DNA of 64,000 bases from Symbiodinium natans (GCA_905221605.1 CAJNDS010002100.1:201501-265500), one strand, 5' to 3'; shown: positions 50,232 through 60,006, counted from the first letter of the stretch. Numbers and translations: made by a program. Notes: a model not told the origin generated them from the letters alone.

Positions 50232-52387
50232 GTCCCTTCGTCATAGTCGAGTAACGTTTCGCATTTTTCAGGGTACTTAAACCCAACAAGGAATAGAAAT
50301 TCAAATTTTTGATACTGTCCCAACCATGAATCAGGTCCGCCGCAACTCGAGCATCTTTGTCCACCTCGGTGGGTCGCTGCCGCACCGGACGCTGGCTGTG
50401 CATGGCCCGGAGGTAACTTGGGAGCCCCGGAGAGCACGATGTTCTTCTTCGACGGCCGTAAGCAGCTCAGGAAATTAGGGTTTAGGGTTTAGGGTTTGGG
50501 GTTTAGGGTTTGGGGTTTAGGGTATGTATGGGAGTCCCCTAGAAACAAGAAGTCCCAACTCTCGGACCTGAAGCGCCAGCAAGGTGAAGCACTGGCGCCC
50601 CGACGAGCGGGGTTCGGGGTTCGGGTTTCGGCTTTTTGTCGGGAAGATGGGGGAACTCTGGGCCATACAGATCCACCCTTCGCCCAAAGCCCCTCAATCC
50701 AGCACACGCTCACATTCCCCAAAGCCTTCAATCCCAACGCCTCACCGCTCTTCAGCTCTTCCTGCTGTAGGCCCGGAAAGCACCCTAAACCCTAAACCCG
50801 AAACCCGAAACCTTAAACCCTAAACCCTAAACCCTGCTCCAGGAGCGTGGGGGCGCTTGCCTGCTACAGCGCCTGTTCCAGGCCAGCTGGGGCAGAGATC
50901 AGCCGGGATGAAACAGATCACAAGGGCCGAGTCAGGACTGTGACATGAGTGCCTCAATGCAATCATGAAAACTCAAGTAACCATTCAGGGGGCTATGAGT
51001 GATGGCGACATCAACTCGAAAAGAGAAGAACCTGTGAAGCGATGACATGCAAGCACAGGACTCGGGATATCATGTGAAGAGCCATCGTTGTCGTCTTGCC
51101 ATGACACTTGTAAAGGAGAGGTCGTAGGTGAGCGTGCAATACAAAGCCTAAAGAGTTGTGCCTGATACTCCCCATGTCATTTTTTCGAACATCCCCACCC
51201 TCCCTGGGTAGAGGGCACTCCACGGACAGTCCGGGGTTGGGTACTCCAGGGACACTCTGGGTTAGGCACTCCAGGGATGAGCGAGGAGTAGACCGGGCGA
51301 GGAGAAGAGTTCCAGGAGAGGAGAGTTTAACATCTAACAACCAAACACCGAGGGTGGGAAATGAAGATAACATACACTACCCAAGGTGCCCATTCTGCTG
51401 TATGCCGCCATCAGGCTACACTTGAACATATTCTTGAGAGACTCTAGTGACAACAGGTCACTAATGCAAACGTCATGACAAACTGCAACTGCTTGGGTCA
51501 CTAACTTCATTCACTGAGTGTGCAAGTCGCTCGTGTTTCGCTTTCCATGCGCCAGACTTATGTCCGCTTTACCCAAGGTACCCATTCTGTGTAACTAGGC
51601 CCTACATTAACCCTCACTCGAGCCAAACCTGACTGACATTTAAGGTCTCGGAACCTGGGAGCCCTCCAGCCCCAAAACCCGAACGTCCCGGGGTGGGGGG
51701 GTGGGGGGGGTCCAAGGCGGGCTGGGATGATCGAAAACCTCCTCCAACAAAGCTCAGCGAAAGGCTGGTGGTCGGCCAAGGGGCGGGGAGGAGTCTGGCT
51801 CCAAGGAGGACGGGTGCTGAGGATTTTGTTGAGGTTTTGTGTTCTATCTAGGGGGCAGGAGTTAAGAGGGTCCTTTAGATGCCAGACATGAATGCTGAAA
51901 AGAGTTCCTGGATGTCACGTTAAGCAGCTAGCTTAGGCCAAGACTGCCAGTAGCTGTCGGCTGAGTGTGGACGCAGGAGAAGTGCCTGCGCGGCATGAGC
52001 CTCACGGATGAGAGCCTCTACTCTGCTGTTGCCGCCGCTCTGAAGTATCTGCAAGTGACAGATGCCCGGCCATGCATTCTGATCCTGCACCCAGATGGGC
52101 TGCCGATGCACGAGGTGGTCGATGCCCAGACCGCTCCCTTGCTGGTGCTCGGAGACGATGCTGGCATGGAGGAAGATGCCCTGGGAGAAGTCCAGCGGGC
52201 CGCTTTGCATTGCAACGTTCCGGTGCATTGCGTGTCGCTTGGGCCCGTGCTTTTGCTGGGTAGCCATGCCTGCGTGTTGGCCCATTATTTCATGGACGTG
52301 CTCCATTCGTGCCCAGCAAGTGGACAAAAGGTGGCCGAAGCCCATCATTCTATCAGCGAAAGCCGTAAAGTACAGCATTTGCAATGA
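50125..52387 (+). CDS. TrmY-like SPOUT RNA methyltransferase, five exons (5' end missing)
   Basis: Exons 50125-50231, 50335-50412, 50584-50604, 50843-50881 and 51977-52387; every junction is phase 0. Motifs in family order: LNNLTEGRFDLICRVISAAL, SHG/VRRN, TLAVHGPE/VKHWRPD/ERG, a linker with GMSLTDESL, ILILHPDG, LLVLGDDAGM and the knotted C-terminal SLGPVLLLGSHACVLAH. These match TrmY (COG1901/DUF358), the archaeal tRNA pseudouridine-54 N1-methyltransferase, whose hallmarks are GRxDLLxR, PDER, GDHxG and SLGPxxLxxxH. Donors: GT, GT, GA, GC. The final stop is TGA at 52385-52387. The N-terminal strand exon was not found. Substrate in this organism is inferred only. Confidence 0.78.
50335..50412 (+). 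CDS. TrmY-like exon
   Basis: AATCAG|GTC CGC ... CCG GAG|GTAACT. Reads VRRNSSIFVHLGG then TLAVHGPE, corresponding to the strand-turn-strand after SHG(I/V)R. Confidence 0.78.
50584..50604 (+). CDS. TrmY-like exon (21 bp) with PDER motif
   Basis: CAGCAAG|GTG AAG ... CCC GAC|GAGCGG. Reads VKHWRPD. The intron starts GAGCGG and the next exon starts GAGCGT, so the exact cut is ambiguous within this short direct repeat. Confidence 0.65.
50843..50881 (+). CDS. TrmY-like exon (39 bp)
   Basis: CTCCAG|GAG CGT ... TTC CAG|GCCAGC. Reads ERGGACLLQRLFQ; completes PD-ER and the helix after it. GC donor. Confidence 0.65.
50920..51960. other. 1-kb intron of the TrmY-like gene, without telomere-type arrays
   Basis: Open frames on both strands (51011-51373 minus, 51156-51425 plus) lack motifs. 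A CTCCAGGGA / CTCCACGGA motif recurs near 51218-51280 as short tandem copies. Confidence 0.5.
51977..52387 (+). CDS. TrmY-like last exon (SPOUT knot)
   Basis: ACGCAG|GAG AAG ... TGA. Carries LGDDAGMEED and SLGPVLLLGSHACVLAH, the SAM-binding trefoil-knot region. TrmY proteins usually end soon after this helix; here a 25-residue tail rich in His/Ser/Glu follows. Confidence 0.82.
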   Translation, partial: EKCLRGMSLTDESLYSAVAAALKYLQVTDARPCILILHPDGLPMHEVVDAQTAPLLVLGDDAGMEEDALGEVQRAALHCNVPVHCVSLGPVLLLGSHACVLAHYFMDVLHSCPASGQKVAEAHHSISESRKVQHLQ

Positions 52388-52604
52388 GAGCATCTGTGTG
52401 TCGAAGGGTTACGGCCCCACATCATCTGCACACTGCAACCTTGTGATCCCGAACTCGACAGGCTTTGGCTCCCTGGTGACTTGAATTATCTGGAACCTCG
52501 TCTTAGGGACTCGGCTTAGTCGGAGGGCTTGCCAAACCCTAAACCCCAAATCCCCAAAACCCTAAACCCTCTACCCTAAACCCTAAGCCCTGAACCCTCT
52601 ACCC

Positions 52605-52733
52605 TAAACCCTAAACCCTAAACCCTAAACCCTAAACCCTAAACCCTAAACCCTAAACCCTAAACCCTAAACCCTAAACCCTAAACCCTAAACCCTAAAC
52701 CCTAAACCCTAAACCCTAAACCCTAAACCCCAA
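52605..52733 (+). repeat. CCCTAAA array, 18 units
   Basis: Perfect heptamers; one of the longest perfect arrays in the window. Confidence 0.97.
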
Positions 52734-52835
52734 GCCAACAACCAAAAGCATAACTCTTCAAAGGCCCCTGCGCTGCCAGAGGCCCTGAAGCCAACCTTCT
52801 GAAGGGCTGGGAAGTTAACAATACAACCTTTTGGC

Positions 52836-52882
52836 TATATAAATATAAATATAAATAAATATATATATATATATATAGATAA
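52836..52882 (+). repeat. AT microsatellite
   Basis: TATAAATA units followed by (AT)n. Confidence 0.9.
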
Positions 52883-53154
52883 TCTATTACAAATAAGGGG
52901 TTAACCTTGTTTGGGCAGGGTATTCAGCCCCTAAGCCTTGCACTTGAGACTCTTTTTGACTTGGCCAAGTTCGTTTCAACCACGGAGGACACCTTGCTTG
53001 GAAGCCCTGTGGACTGAGGACGTCTACTTGGTACCCCTTAGAACCCCAGTAAAAACCCCCATATCCCAACTTACGAACCCTACTTGCTCAGTCGAAAGAG
53101 CTTCCAAGCGTGAGAGGTGCCGTGTCGCGTGGACTCGAAAGCCGACCCTAAACA

Positions 53155-53284
53155 GACCCTAAACCCTAAACCCTAAACCCTAAACCCTAAACCCTAACCC
53201 TAAACCCTAAACCCTAAACCCTAAACCCTAAACCCTAAACCCTAAACCCTAAACCCTAAACCCTAAACCCTAAACCCTAAACTC
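53155..53284 (+). repeat. CCCTAAA array, 18 units
   Basis: Near-perfect, with one 6-bp unit. Confidence 0.97.
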
Positions 53285-53348
53285 TAAACAGCAGAAGCCC
53301 TAAGCCCTAAACCCAAGGGTGCCTGCAGCTGCCCTCATCGCCTTAAGG

Positions 53349-53416
53349 CATCACGCAAAGAGCTGCCGGAGCTTGGGAGGACCCGCAAAAGGAGACAGAA
53401 GGGGCCGCAGGGATAG
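53349..53416 (+). CDS. Candidate exon, basic peptide
   Basis: Reads KASRKELPELGRTRKRRQKG then stop at 53415. CCCTAAA array before, TTTAGGG array after (53453). Lys/Arg-rich; could be a nuclear localisation segment. Boundaries uncertain. Confidence 0.35.
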
Positions 53417-53452
53417 CCATCCTTTCTCTCAGGTTCAGCCTGTAGCTGTGCG

Positions 53453-53527
53453 GTTTAGGGTTTAGGGTTTAGGGTTTAGGGTTTAGGGTTTAGGGTTTAG
53501 GGTTTAGGGTTTAGGGTTTAGGGTTTT
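53453..53527 (+). repeat. TTTAGGG array
   Basis: Ten perfect heptamers. Confidence 0.97.
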
Positions 53528-53764
53528 TGGGCTTCCGGGTGTCGTTGCATTGCACCCAGCCCCAGACCCCCCCCCATGGACTGGGGGATGTCCGTAGGTT
53601 CTTGATGTCGTTCCAGCGTTCTCGGTTAGTACCCTTGTGTGAAGATGTGGGTTTTGGAGTTTTCGGGTCGCTTCCTGGAGTGTGCTTGGTGTAGTGCTTC
53701 AGGTACGCGCCTTGCAACTTTGAGACCCGAGCAGACGCGAAGACCTCTGAAACCCTATAGCCTA

Positions 53765-54117
53765 AAACCTAAACCCCTAAACCCCTAAACCCCTAAACCC
53801 CTAAACCCCTAAACCCCTAAACCCCTAAACCCCTAAACCCCTAAACCCCTAAACCCTAAACCCCTAAACCCCTAAACCCCTAAACCCCTAAACCCCTAAA
53901 CCCCTAACCCCCCCCTACCCCTAAACCCCTAAAACCCACCCCCCCTAACCCCTAAACCCCTAATATAAACCCCTAAACCCCTAACCCCCTAACCCCTAAA
54001 CCCCTAACCCCCTAAACCCCTAAACCCCTAAACCCCTAAACCCCTAAACCCCTAAACCCCTAAACCCCTAAACCCCTAAACCCCTAAACCCCTAAACCCC
54101 TAAACCCCTAAACCCCC
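53765..54117 (+). repeat. CCCCTAAA (8-bp unit) array, about 40 units
   Basis: The longest array here and built on an 8-bp, not 7-bp, unit, with a few AACCCCC interruptions near 53904-54010. Confidence 0.97.
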
Positions 54118-54342
54118 TAACCCGAAAGGCCCCCAAACCCGACACCCCACACAAGAAGGGGCAACGCACCTCGGGAACTCCGCAGCCTCGGGCTCGAGCC
54201 AGGTGGCTGCGGCCGCGTCCGGGCTAGGCCCGCGTAAACCCTAAACCCTAATCCTTTCCAGGTTCCAGGTCTCCTGTGGCTTCCTGGAGCCCGGGGGGCC
54301 GGAAAAGGGGGGTCTCCGCCACCACACCCCCCTCAACAGTAG

Positions 54343-54725
54343 CATTTTTGGGCTCTTGTGGTGCGGCGACTCTTCTTTGCCGGCTTCCTGCGCAAAGCCA
54401 CTGAAGCTGGCGTGAAGCGCCCCGAGTCCTGCCGGGTGCTAAGAGACTCGCGCGTGCGACTCGGGGTCAGACTGATGTCTGGCGCCATGCGAACTGTTTT
54501 TGCCCCAGGTCGGGAAGAACACTTGCTGGGCACGGGAGTCCGGGCAGTTCTCGAGCAGCATCCGGCGTTTGTGTACCTTGAGAAAGCATACTTGCAGGTC
54601 CATAGGTAGTTCTCAGTACGGTTCTACGTGCCCTAAATAGGGGGCATAAGTAGAGTTGGCTACACCCTACTTACCACTACCCATGAACCTCCAAGTAGCT
54701 TCCAAACTCGAACACAAAGCCTTAA
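54343..54725 (+). CDS. Two-exon ORF split by a family-B element, unrecognised
   Basis: Exon 54343-54597 follows CAACAGTAG and reads HFWALVVRRLFFAGFLRKAT, EAGVKRPESCRVLRDSRVRL, then ends FVYLEKAYLQ|GTCCAT. Exon 54699-54725 follows CCAAGTAG in phase 0, LPNSNTKP, TAA at 54723-54725. Basic N-terminal half; no known domain. It may be the last two exons of a longer gene whose earlier exons lie at 54150-54340. Confidence 0.5.
54598..54698 (+). mobile_element. Family-B introner-like element
   Basis: GTCCATAGGTAG (after CTTGCAG) to CTACCCATGAACCTCCAAGTAG, interior GGCATAAGTAGAGTTGG. Works as a phase-0 intron. Confidence 0.65.
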
Positions 54726-54730
54726 GTCCT

Positions 54731-54858
54731 CTAAACCCTAAACCCTAAACCCTAAACCCTAAACCCTAAACCCTAAACCCTAAACCCTAAACCCTAAACC
54801 CTAAACCCTAAACCCTAAACCCTAAACCCTAAACCCTAAACCCTAAACCCTAAATCCT
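54731..54858 (+). repeat. CCCTAAA array, about 18 units
   Basis: Perfect heptamers, then TAAATCC variants to 54945. Confidence 0.97.
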
Positions 54859-55613
54859 AAATCCTAAATCCTAAACCCTACACCCTAAACCCTAAACCCT
54901 AAACCCTAGACCGTTAAACCCTAAACCCTAAACCCCTGTAGGAAGCCGCTCTCGTAGCCTGGCGAGATGTCCTTCTCGTGCTGGCGGGGTCCTCGTCCCC
55001 TGGGGTGTGAGTACCTGTGCGAAAGACGCTGCAGTTCAGACCCGAAGCCCCAAAGCCCTAGGGGCTCCTAGTAAGGACTTTGGGAATCAGGTTCTCCATG
55101 TGCCTTTTGCAGCGAAGAAGTTCTTTCGCAAGGGAAACCAACAGCCAGCAACTGTAAATTTGAGGTCCTGTGCAAGATGGGTCTCTTTGGATGCTTCGAT
55201 GTTTCGGGAATGCCTGTAGATCGGTGACCCGGCGGACGAAAAAAATCGTGTAGCACTGCATCAGGAGAATGAGCAGCAGGTGCTTCAAAGGACTTCTGCT
55301 ACAGCGTCGGCTCTTCTCGCACCCATCAAATGCTGTCATTTCCACTCCAAAAGCTGACATGGCCTCGCGGTTTAGGGCTTTGCAGACATGTTGGAAACCT
55401 GAGATTCATCTACGGGTGAGAGTGGAAGGTTCCGAATTCAAAAGCACCGTAACACCCTAGCCCCTCAACCTTGAACCCAAGCCCAAGCCCTAAAATCCCT
55501 CAACCCCCCCCCCCCCCCCAACCCCTCCTTGTTGTGCATGTTGTGTAAGAACTGCAAGTCCACTGAGCACACTTAACAGGAATCAAGTTACACTCCATCG
55601 AAGTGTTGCGGCA

Positions 55614-57248
55614 ATGTTGCAGATTCAGTTGATGGCCAGTGGCCGAGAGGCTGCTTGCCTGGAGCCCCGGGAGTTGTTGAGCATGATTGGAGACACTGCT
55701 ACAGGCCACGTGCGCGCCCTTAAAACCCATCTCCACAGTGTCTGCGGATGTTCCCGGTTTCGACAGCGGCTCTTGCAAGAAGGCGGGCGAATCTTGTCGG
55801 ATGAGGCGCTGCTGGAAGCGCCTGGCCTTTTGCACTTGGTTCTTTTGAACTTTGCTGAGACCTCTGCCGATCATGTCGGCAGGCTGTTCCGTGCAGTGGA
55901 GGCAGACGACACACATGAAGTAGAAACACTCTTGCAGCGACCGCAAGATCCGAACCGAATGGGGCGGTACGGCCGATACAACATGACAGCCTTGCACGTG
56001 GCAGCTCGGTATGGCAAGACATCGGCCGCGGGGCTGCTGATCGAAGCCGGTGCGGGAACGGACAACACGGCGGACAATGGTGCAACACCGCTTTTTTTGG
56101 CAGCTCGGCACGGCCACGTGGAGGTGGCAGGCTTGCTACTGGAGTCTGGTGCAGATAAAAACCTTGCCAGGTCGGATGGAGGCACGCCGCTTTTGATCGC
56201 GGCGCAGAAAGGCCACTTGGAACTGGCGCGCTTGCTACTGGAGCATGGTGCAGACATCGAGCTGTCCAGGGCAAATGGAGCCAACCCGCTTATTCTCGCG
56301 GCTCACGAAGGCCGGGTGGAAGTGGCACGGTTGTTGCTGGAGTTTGGTGCTGACAAAGGCTTGATCAAAACAAAAGAAGCCTCGCCGCTGCATGTCGCAG
56401 TTGCGCGCGGCCACTTGAAAGTGGCAGGTTTGCTGCTGGAGGCTGGTGCAGACAAAAACCTTGCCCGACCAGATGGAGGCACGCCACTCATGATCGCAGC
56501 GCAGAAAGGCTACTTGGAAGTTGCACGCTTGCTGCTGGAGTCTCGTGCAGACATAGAGCTGTCCAGGGAAAATGGAGCCACCCCACTTATTCTCGCAGCT
56601 CACGAAGGCCATGTGGAAGTGGCACGTTTGTTACTGGAGTTTGGTGCGGACAAAGGCGTGGCCAAAACAAAAGATGCCTCGCCGCTTCATGTCGCAGTTG
56701 CGGAAGGCCACTTGGAAGTCACGCGCTTGTTGCTGGAGAACGGCGCGGACAAGGACCTTGAAGTGGCAGGTGGAGCCACGCCTCTTTTCATCGCAGCTGA
56801 CGAAGGCCACTTGGAAGTGGTGGGCTTGTTGCTGGAGTTTGGTGCAGGCAAAGACCTGGCCACAGCAAAACGAACCATGCCACTTCATGCTGCAGCTGAG
56901 AACGGCCACTTAGAAGTGGCACGCTTGTTGCTGGAGAATGGTGCGGACAAGGACCTTGCATTGGCTTCGGCTTCAATAGCAGGTGCAGCCACGCCTCTTT
57001 TCATCGCAGCAAAGTACGGCCACTTGGAGGTGGCACGCTTGCTGCTGGAGAACGGCGCGGACAAGGACCTTGCAGTACCAGGTGGAGCCACGCCTCTCTT
57101 TATTGCTGCTCAGAACGGGAATTTAGAAGTGGCGCGTCTGCTGCTGGAGTGGGGTGCCTCCAAAGACCTGGCTACCGCAGATGGAGCCACGCCGCGTCTC
57201 ATCGCAACCGAGAGGGGCCATTCGGAAGTGTCACTCTTGTTACAATAG
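55614..57248 (+). CDS. Ubiquitin-like + ankyrin-repeat protein, 544 aa, intronless
   Basis: ATG at 55614 to TAG at 57246-57248. Residues 1-80 look like a ubiquitin-like domain (FRQRLLQEGGRILSDEALLE, then LHLVLLNF). Residues about 88-121 are a degenerate ankyrin unit. From about 123 to the end there are 13 ankyrin repeats of 33 residues (consensus G-T-PLxxAAxxGHxEVxRLLLExGADK). Repeats 3-5 and 6-8 are copies of one another: 297 bp at 56161-56457 versus 56458-56754. The architecture is common and highly duplicated in dinoflagellates. No catalytic domain is visible, so a protein-binding adaptor role is inferred. Absence of introns and telomere-type repeats suggests retroposition of a cDNA. Opposite-strand ORFs are shadows. 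Confidence 0.93.
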   Translation: MLQIQLMASGREAACLEPRELLSMIGDTATGHVRALKTHLHSVCGCSRFRQRLLQEGGRILSDEALLEAPGLLHLVLLNFAETSADHVGRLFRAVEADDTHEVETLLQRPQDPNRMGRYGRYNMTALHVAARYGKTSAAGLLIEAGAGTDNTADNGATPLFLAARHGHVEVAGLLLESGADKNLARSDGGTPLLIAAQKGHLELARLLLEHGADIELSRANGANPLILAAHEGRVEVARLLLEFGADKGLIKTKEASPLHVAVARGHLKVAGLLLEAGADKNLARPDGGTPLMIAAQKGYLEVARLLLESRADIELSRENGATPLILAAHEGHVEVARLLLEFGADKGVAKTKDASPLHVAVAEGHLEVTRLLLENGADKDLEVAGGATPLFIAADEGHLEVVGLLLEFGAGKDLATAKRTMPLHAAAENGHLEVARLLLENGADKDLALASASIAGAATPLFIAAKYGHLEVARLLLENGADKDLAVPGGATPLFIAAQNGNLEVARLLLEWGASKDLATADGATPRLIATERGHSEVSLLLQ

Positions 57249-57662
57249 CTGCGTGGTGCCTTGCTGTAGCAGATGAACTTACGCGGCATGCCTGCTGCCT
57301 AGAAATGGCGCGCGTGCTCGCAGCATGCGGATGTAGGTTTCGGGCTCTAGGCACGTTAGGGATTCAGGGCTTAGGGCTTTAAGTATTTGTGCTTTGTGGC
57401 TCGGGCTTTGCAAGGCTTCGTGTGTACGCGGTGTTCAGGTTTAGCAACCTTGCCACACCTCGACATCCTACACCTTAAGCCCTAAATGCTTTAACGCCCC
57501 AGAGAGGAGCCACCTCTCCCGAAACCCCAAACCTTAAACCCTAAACTAACCCAGGCCCTGATCCCAAACCTTAAGCCCTAAACTCACCCTAAGCCCTCAG
57601 CCCTCAACCCTAAGCCCTAAGCCCGAAGCCCGAAGCCCTCAACCCTTCAAACCCATGTTGAG

Positions 57663-57732
57663 CCAGTGCGCCCCATCATGGAGCCTGGAGGGCCTTCCGT
57701 GTCCGCATGGCCAGAAGGCGATGGTTTCGAGG
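57663..57732 (+). CDS. Candidate exon
   Basis: ATGTTGAG|CCA ... TTC GAG G|GTTTAG. Reads PVRPIMEPGGPSVSAWPEGD. The donor GT is the first GT of a TTTAGGG array. Confidence 0.45.
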
Positions 57733-57804
57733 GTTTAGGGTTTAGGGTTGAGGGTTTAGGGTTTAGGGTTGAGGGTTTAGGGTTTAGGGTTTAGGGTTTA
57801 GGGA
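57733..57804 (+). repeat. TTTAGGG array
   Basis: Ten units with two TTGAGGG variants. Confidence 0.95.
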
Positions 57805-57811
57805 ACCCCTT

Positions 57812-57900
57812 GGGATGTTCCCCCTGAAAACTTACAGGCCTTAGTAGGGATTAGAGTATCCCCGATGAAAATCCCTGTTAAGGACGGTGGCGAATCCCAA
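57812..57900 (+). mobile_element. Family-A element, diverged
   Basis: GGGATGTTCCCCCTGAAAAC...GTTAAGGACGGTGGCGAATCCC with GGGATTAGAGTATCCCCGAT inside. Confidence 0.55.
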
Positions 57901-58507
57901 GTTCAGGGTGTTTAGGGTTGAGGACCCTAAACCCTGAACCCTGAACCCTAAACCCTGAACCCTGAACCCTGAACCCTGAACCCTGAACCCTGAACCCTAA
58001 ACCCTAAACCCTAAACCCTAAACCCGGGTTTAGAAGGGTCCCCGAGCTTGAGGGTACAACGTTAGATGGGGGTGCGAGGCCTTGATGTCAAGGCCCTAAG
58101 GTACCCACAGAGCTCCTATGTACCCGAAGCCGCATAGTTAAAGAATAGACCTTAAACCCTACGTTTAGGGTTTAGGGTTTAGGGTTTAGGGTTTAGGGTT
58201 TAGGGTTATCGGGATCCTTAGTACGGCTTAATGTATATTCCTCGGGCTCTCTTGCTTACTTCAAGGTATACTATTCCTTAACGAAGGCGTGCTGGCTTCC
58301 ATGTCGTCAAGGGTCTCGGATGGTTAGTGCTGTCTCAGGTTGAGGATGAGGGAGACAACACCACCCCTAAGAACCTAAACCCTAAACCCTAAACCCTAAA
58401 CCCTAAACCCCAAACCCTAAACCCCAAGCCCCAAACCCCAAACCCAAACCCCAAACCCCAAACCCCAAACCCTAAACCCTAAACCCTAAACCCATCCTTC
58501 TTGGGAG

Positions 58508-58618
58508 ATCACCACCACTGGAGTCGTCTTCCATGGCCAGGTCCCACTTCCACTGTCCACTTTCACGATGCCTCTGTCGCCCACAACTCTGGACTGGCGG
58601 CTTGTTCGGCAGGAAAAG
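58508..58618 (+). CDS. Candidate exon
   Basis: TTGGGAG|ATC ACC. Reads ITTTGVVFHGQVPLPLSTFT, then MPLSPTTLDWRLVRQEKR. CCCTAAA before, TTTAGGG-type after 58622. A second frame is also open; the first looks more protein-like. Confidence 0.45.
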
Positions 58619-59606
58619 AGGCTTAGGGGTTTAGGGGTTTGGGGTTTAGGGGTTTAGGGTTTAGGGTTTAAGGTTTCGGGTTTAGGGTTTAGGGTTTTTA
58701 TGTTCGCGATTAGGGTTGGTTTCGGGGTTTTGTTAGAACAGTAGTAGTTGCTATCTGCTGTGCCGCTTCTCTATATGGAGCTCTAGCTTGTGAGGGGGTG
58801 GCAGCTCAGATGTAACCACTTGAGCATCATGGGCAGAATTTTAAGCACCAAACCCCAAACCCCAAGCCCTGAACCCTAAACCCTAAATCCTAAACCCTGA
58901 ACCCCTAAATCGTAAGTTGCCGTTCAACCCCCCCAAGAAAACAAGGGAAGGGCTCATCTTAATGGGCCTTTACGAGGAAGGCCCCTTACGGGGAGGACTT
59001 TCGGTGCGGGGGGTCTTGGGTAATTCTCTTTGGAGGCAGACTGACGCTGGCACGCGCGTTAACCCCTTCGAGCGTGGGCCGCGCTTACCGCACGCAATGG
59101 CCCCGAGCCCTCGCCAGGCTTCGCCTGAATCCTCGGGCTCGTCTGCGTGCCTGTAGCCGCACGGTATCGCTCGCCGCTGCTTATCGCAGCGCTGCGGCTC
59201 GCTCCAGTTTCGGGTATAGGGTGTAGGGTTTAGGGTTCAGGGCTCAGGGTCTAGGGTTTAGGGGTGGTATATGACACGCGAACTTCCCTCCAGCGTGTTG
59301 GACACTTGCAGTGTTTCTGTTCCCCCTCCCCGCAAGTATATCCGACCCCTTACGGCGACGAACGCGGGGGTCCCAATAAACCCTAAGCCCTGGACCCTGG
59401 ACCCTGGATCCTGACCCCTAAACCCAAAACCCTAATCCCTAAACCCCTAAACCCTAAACCCTAAACCCGAAACCCGAAACCCTAAACCCTAAACCCTAAA
59501 CCCTAAACCCCAAACCCCAAACCCTGAACCCCACCCGTGTTGGTTCGGCTCAGCTTCCTTTCTCAATGCTCCTCCTCGCTGCCGATGTGCTCCGATGTGC
59601 TTGTGC

Positions 59607-59630
59607 CGCTGCCTCTTTTTTTTTTTTTTT
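59607..59630 (+). repeat. Poly-T run before TTTAGGG array
   Basis: About 21 T, then a TTTAGGG array to 59684. Confidence 0.9.
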
Positions 59631-60006
59631 TAAGGTTTAGGGTTTAGGGTTTCGGGTTTAGGGTTTAGGGTTTAGGGTTTAGGGGGGAAGGTTGTCAGGG
59701 TTCTTGAGCTTGGGTAAAGGCTCCTAATGTAGTCTCTTTATGCGTAGAAAAATAGAACCCCATAGAACTAGAACTATTCTTAGGGAAGCATTCAAGGATC
59801 TGATCGTGAGGAGCGCTGTATTGGAACTTGTATTCTGCGACAGCTACTTTCAGAGCGGGTAGTTTGACCATGTGTTAAGACAAGATCAGTGACTGAAGGC
59901 ACGAGAACCCCCAAGCCTCACAAATACCCCAAGAAACCCTAAACCCTAAACCCTAAACTCTAAACCCTAAGCCCTAAACCCTAAACGCAAGAAGCCCTCA
60001 GCCCAG

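Noticed and set aside
50425-50475. Extra TrmY-like exon reading PESTMFFFDGRKQLR
   Set aside because: GPE|VKHWRPD joins exons 50335 and 50584 directly in phase and matches the family better; this block is left as intron.
51920-52393. 157-codon minus-strand ORF
   Set aside because: Antisense of the TrmY-like last exon, which has clear family motifs on +.
55500-57091. Minus-strand and alternative-frame ORFs of 60-205 codons over the ankyrin gene
   Set aside because: Shadows of a repetitive GC-rich coding sequence; the + frame has a clear domain structure over its full length.
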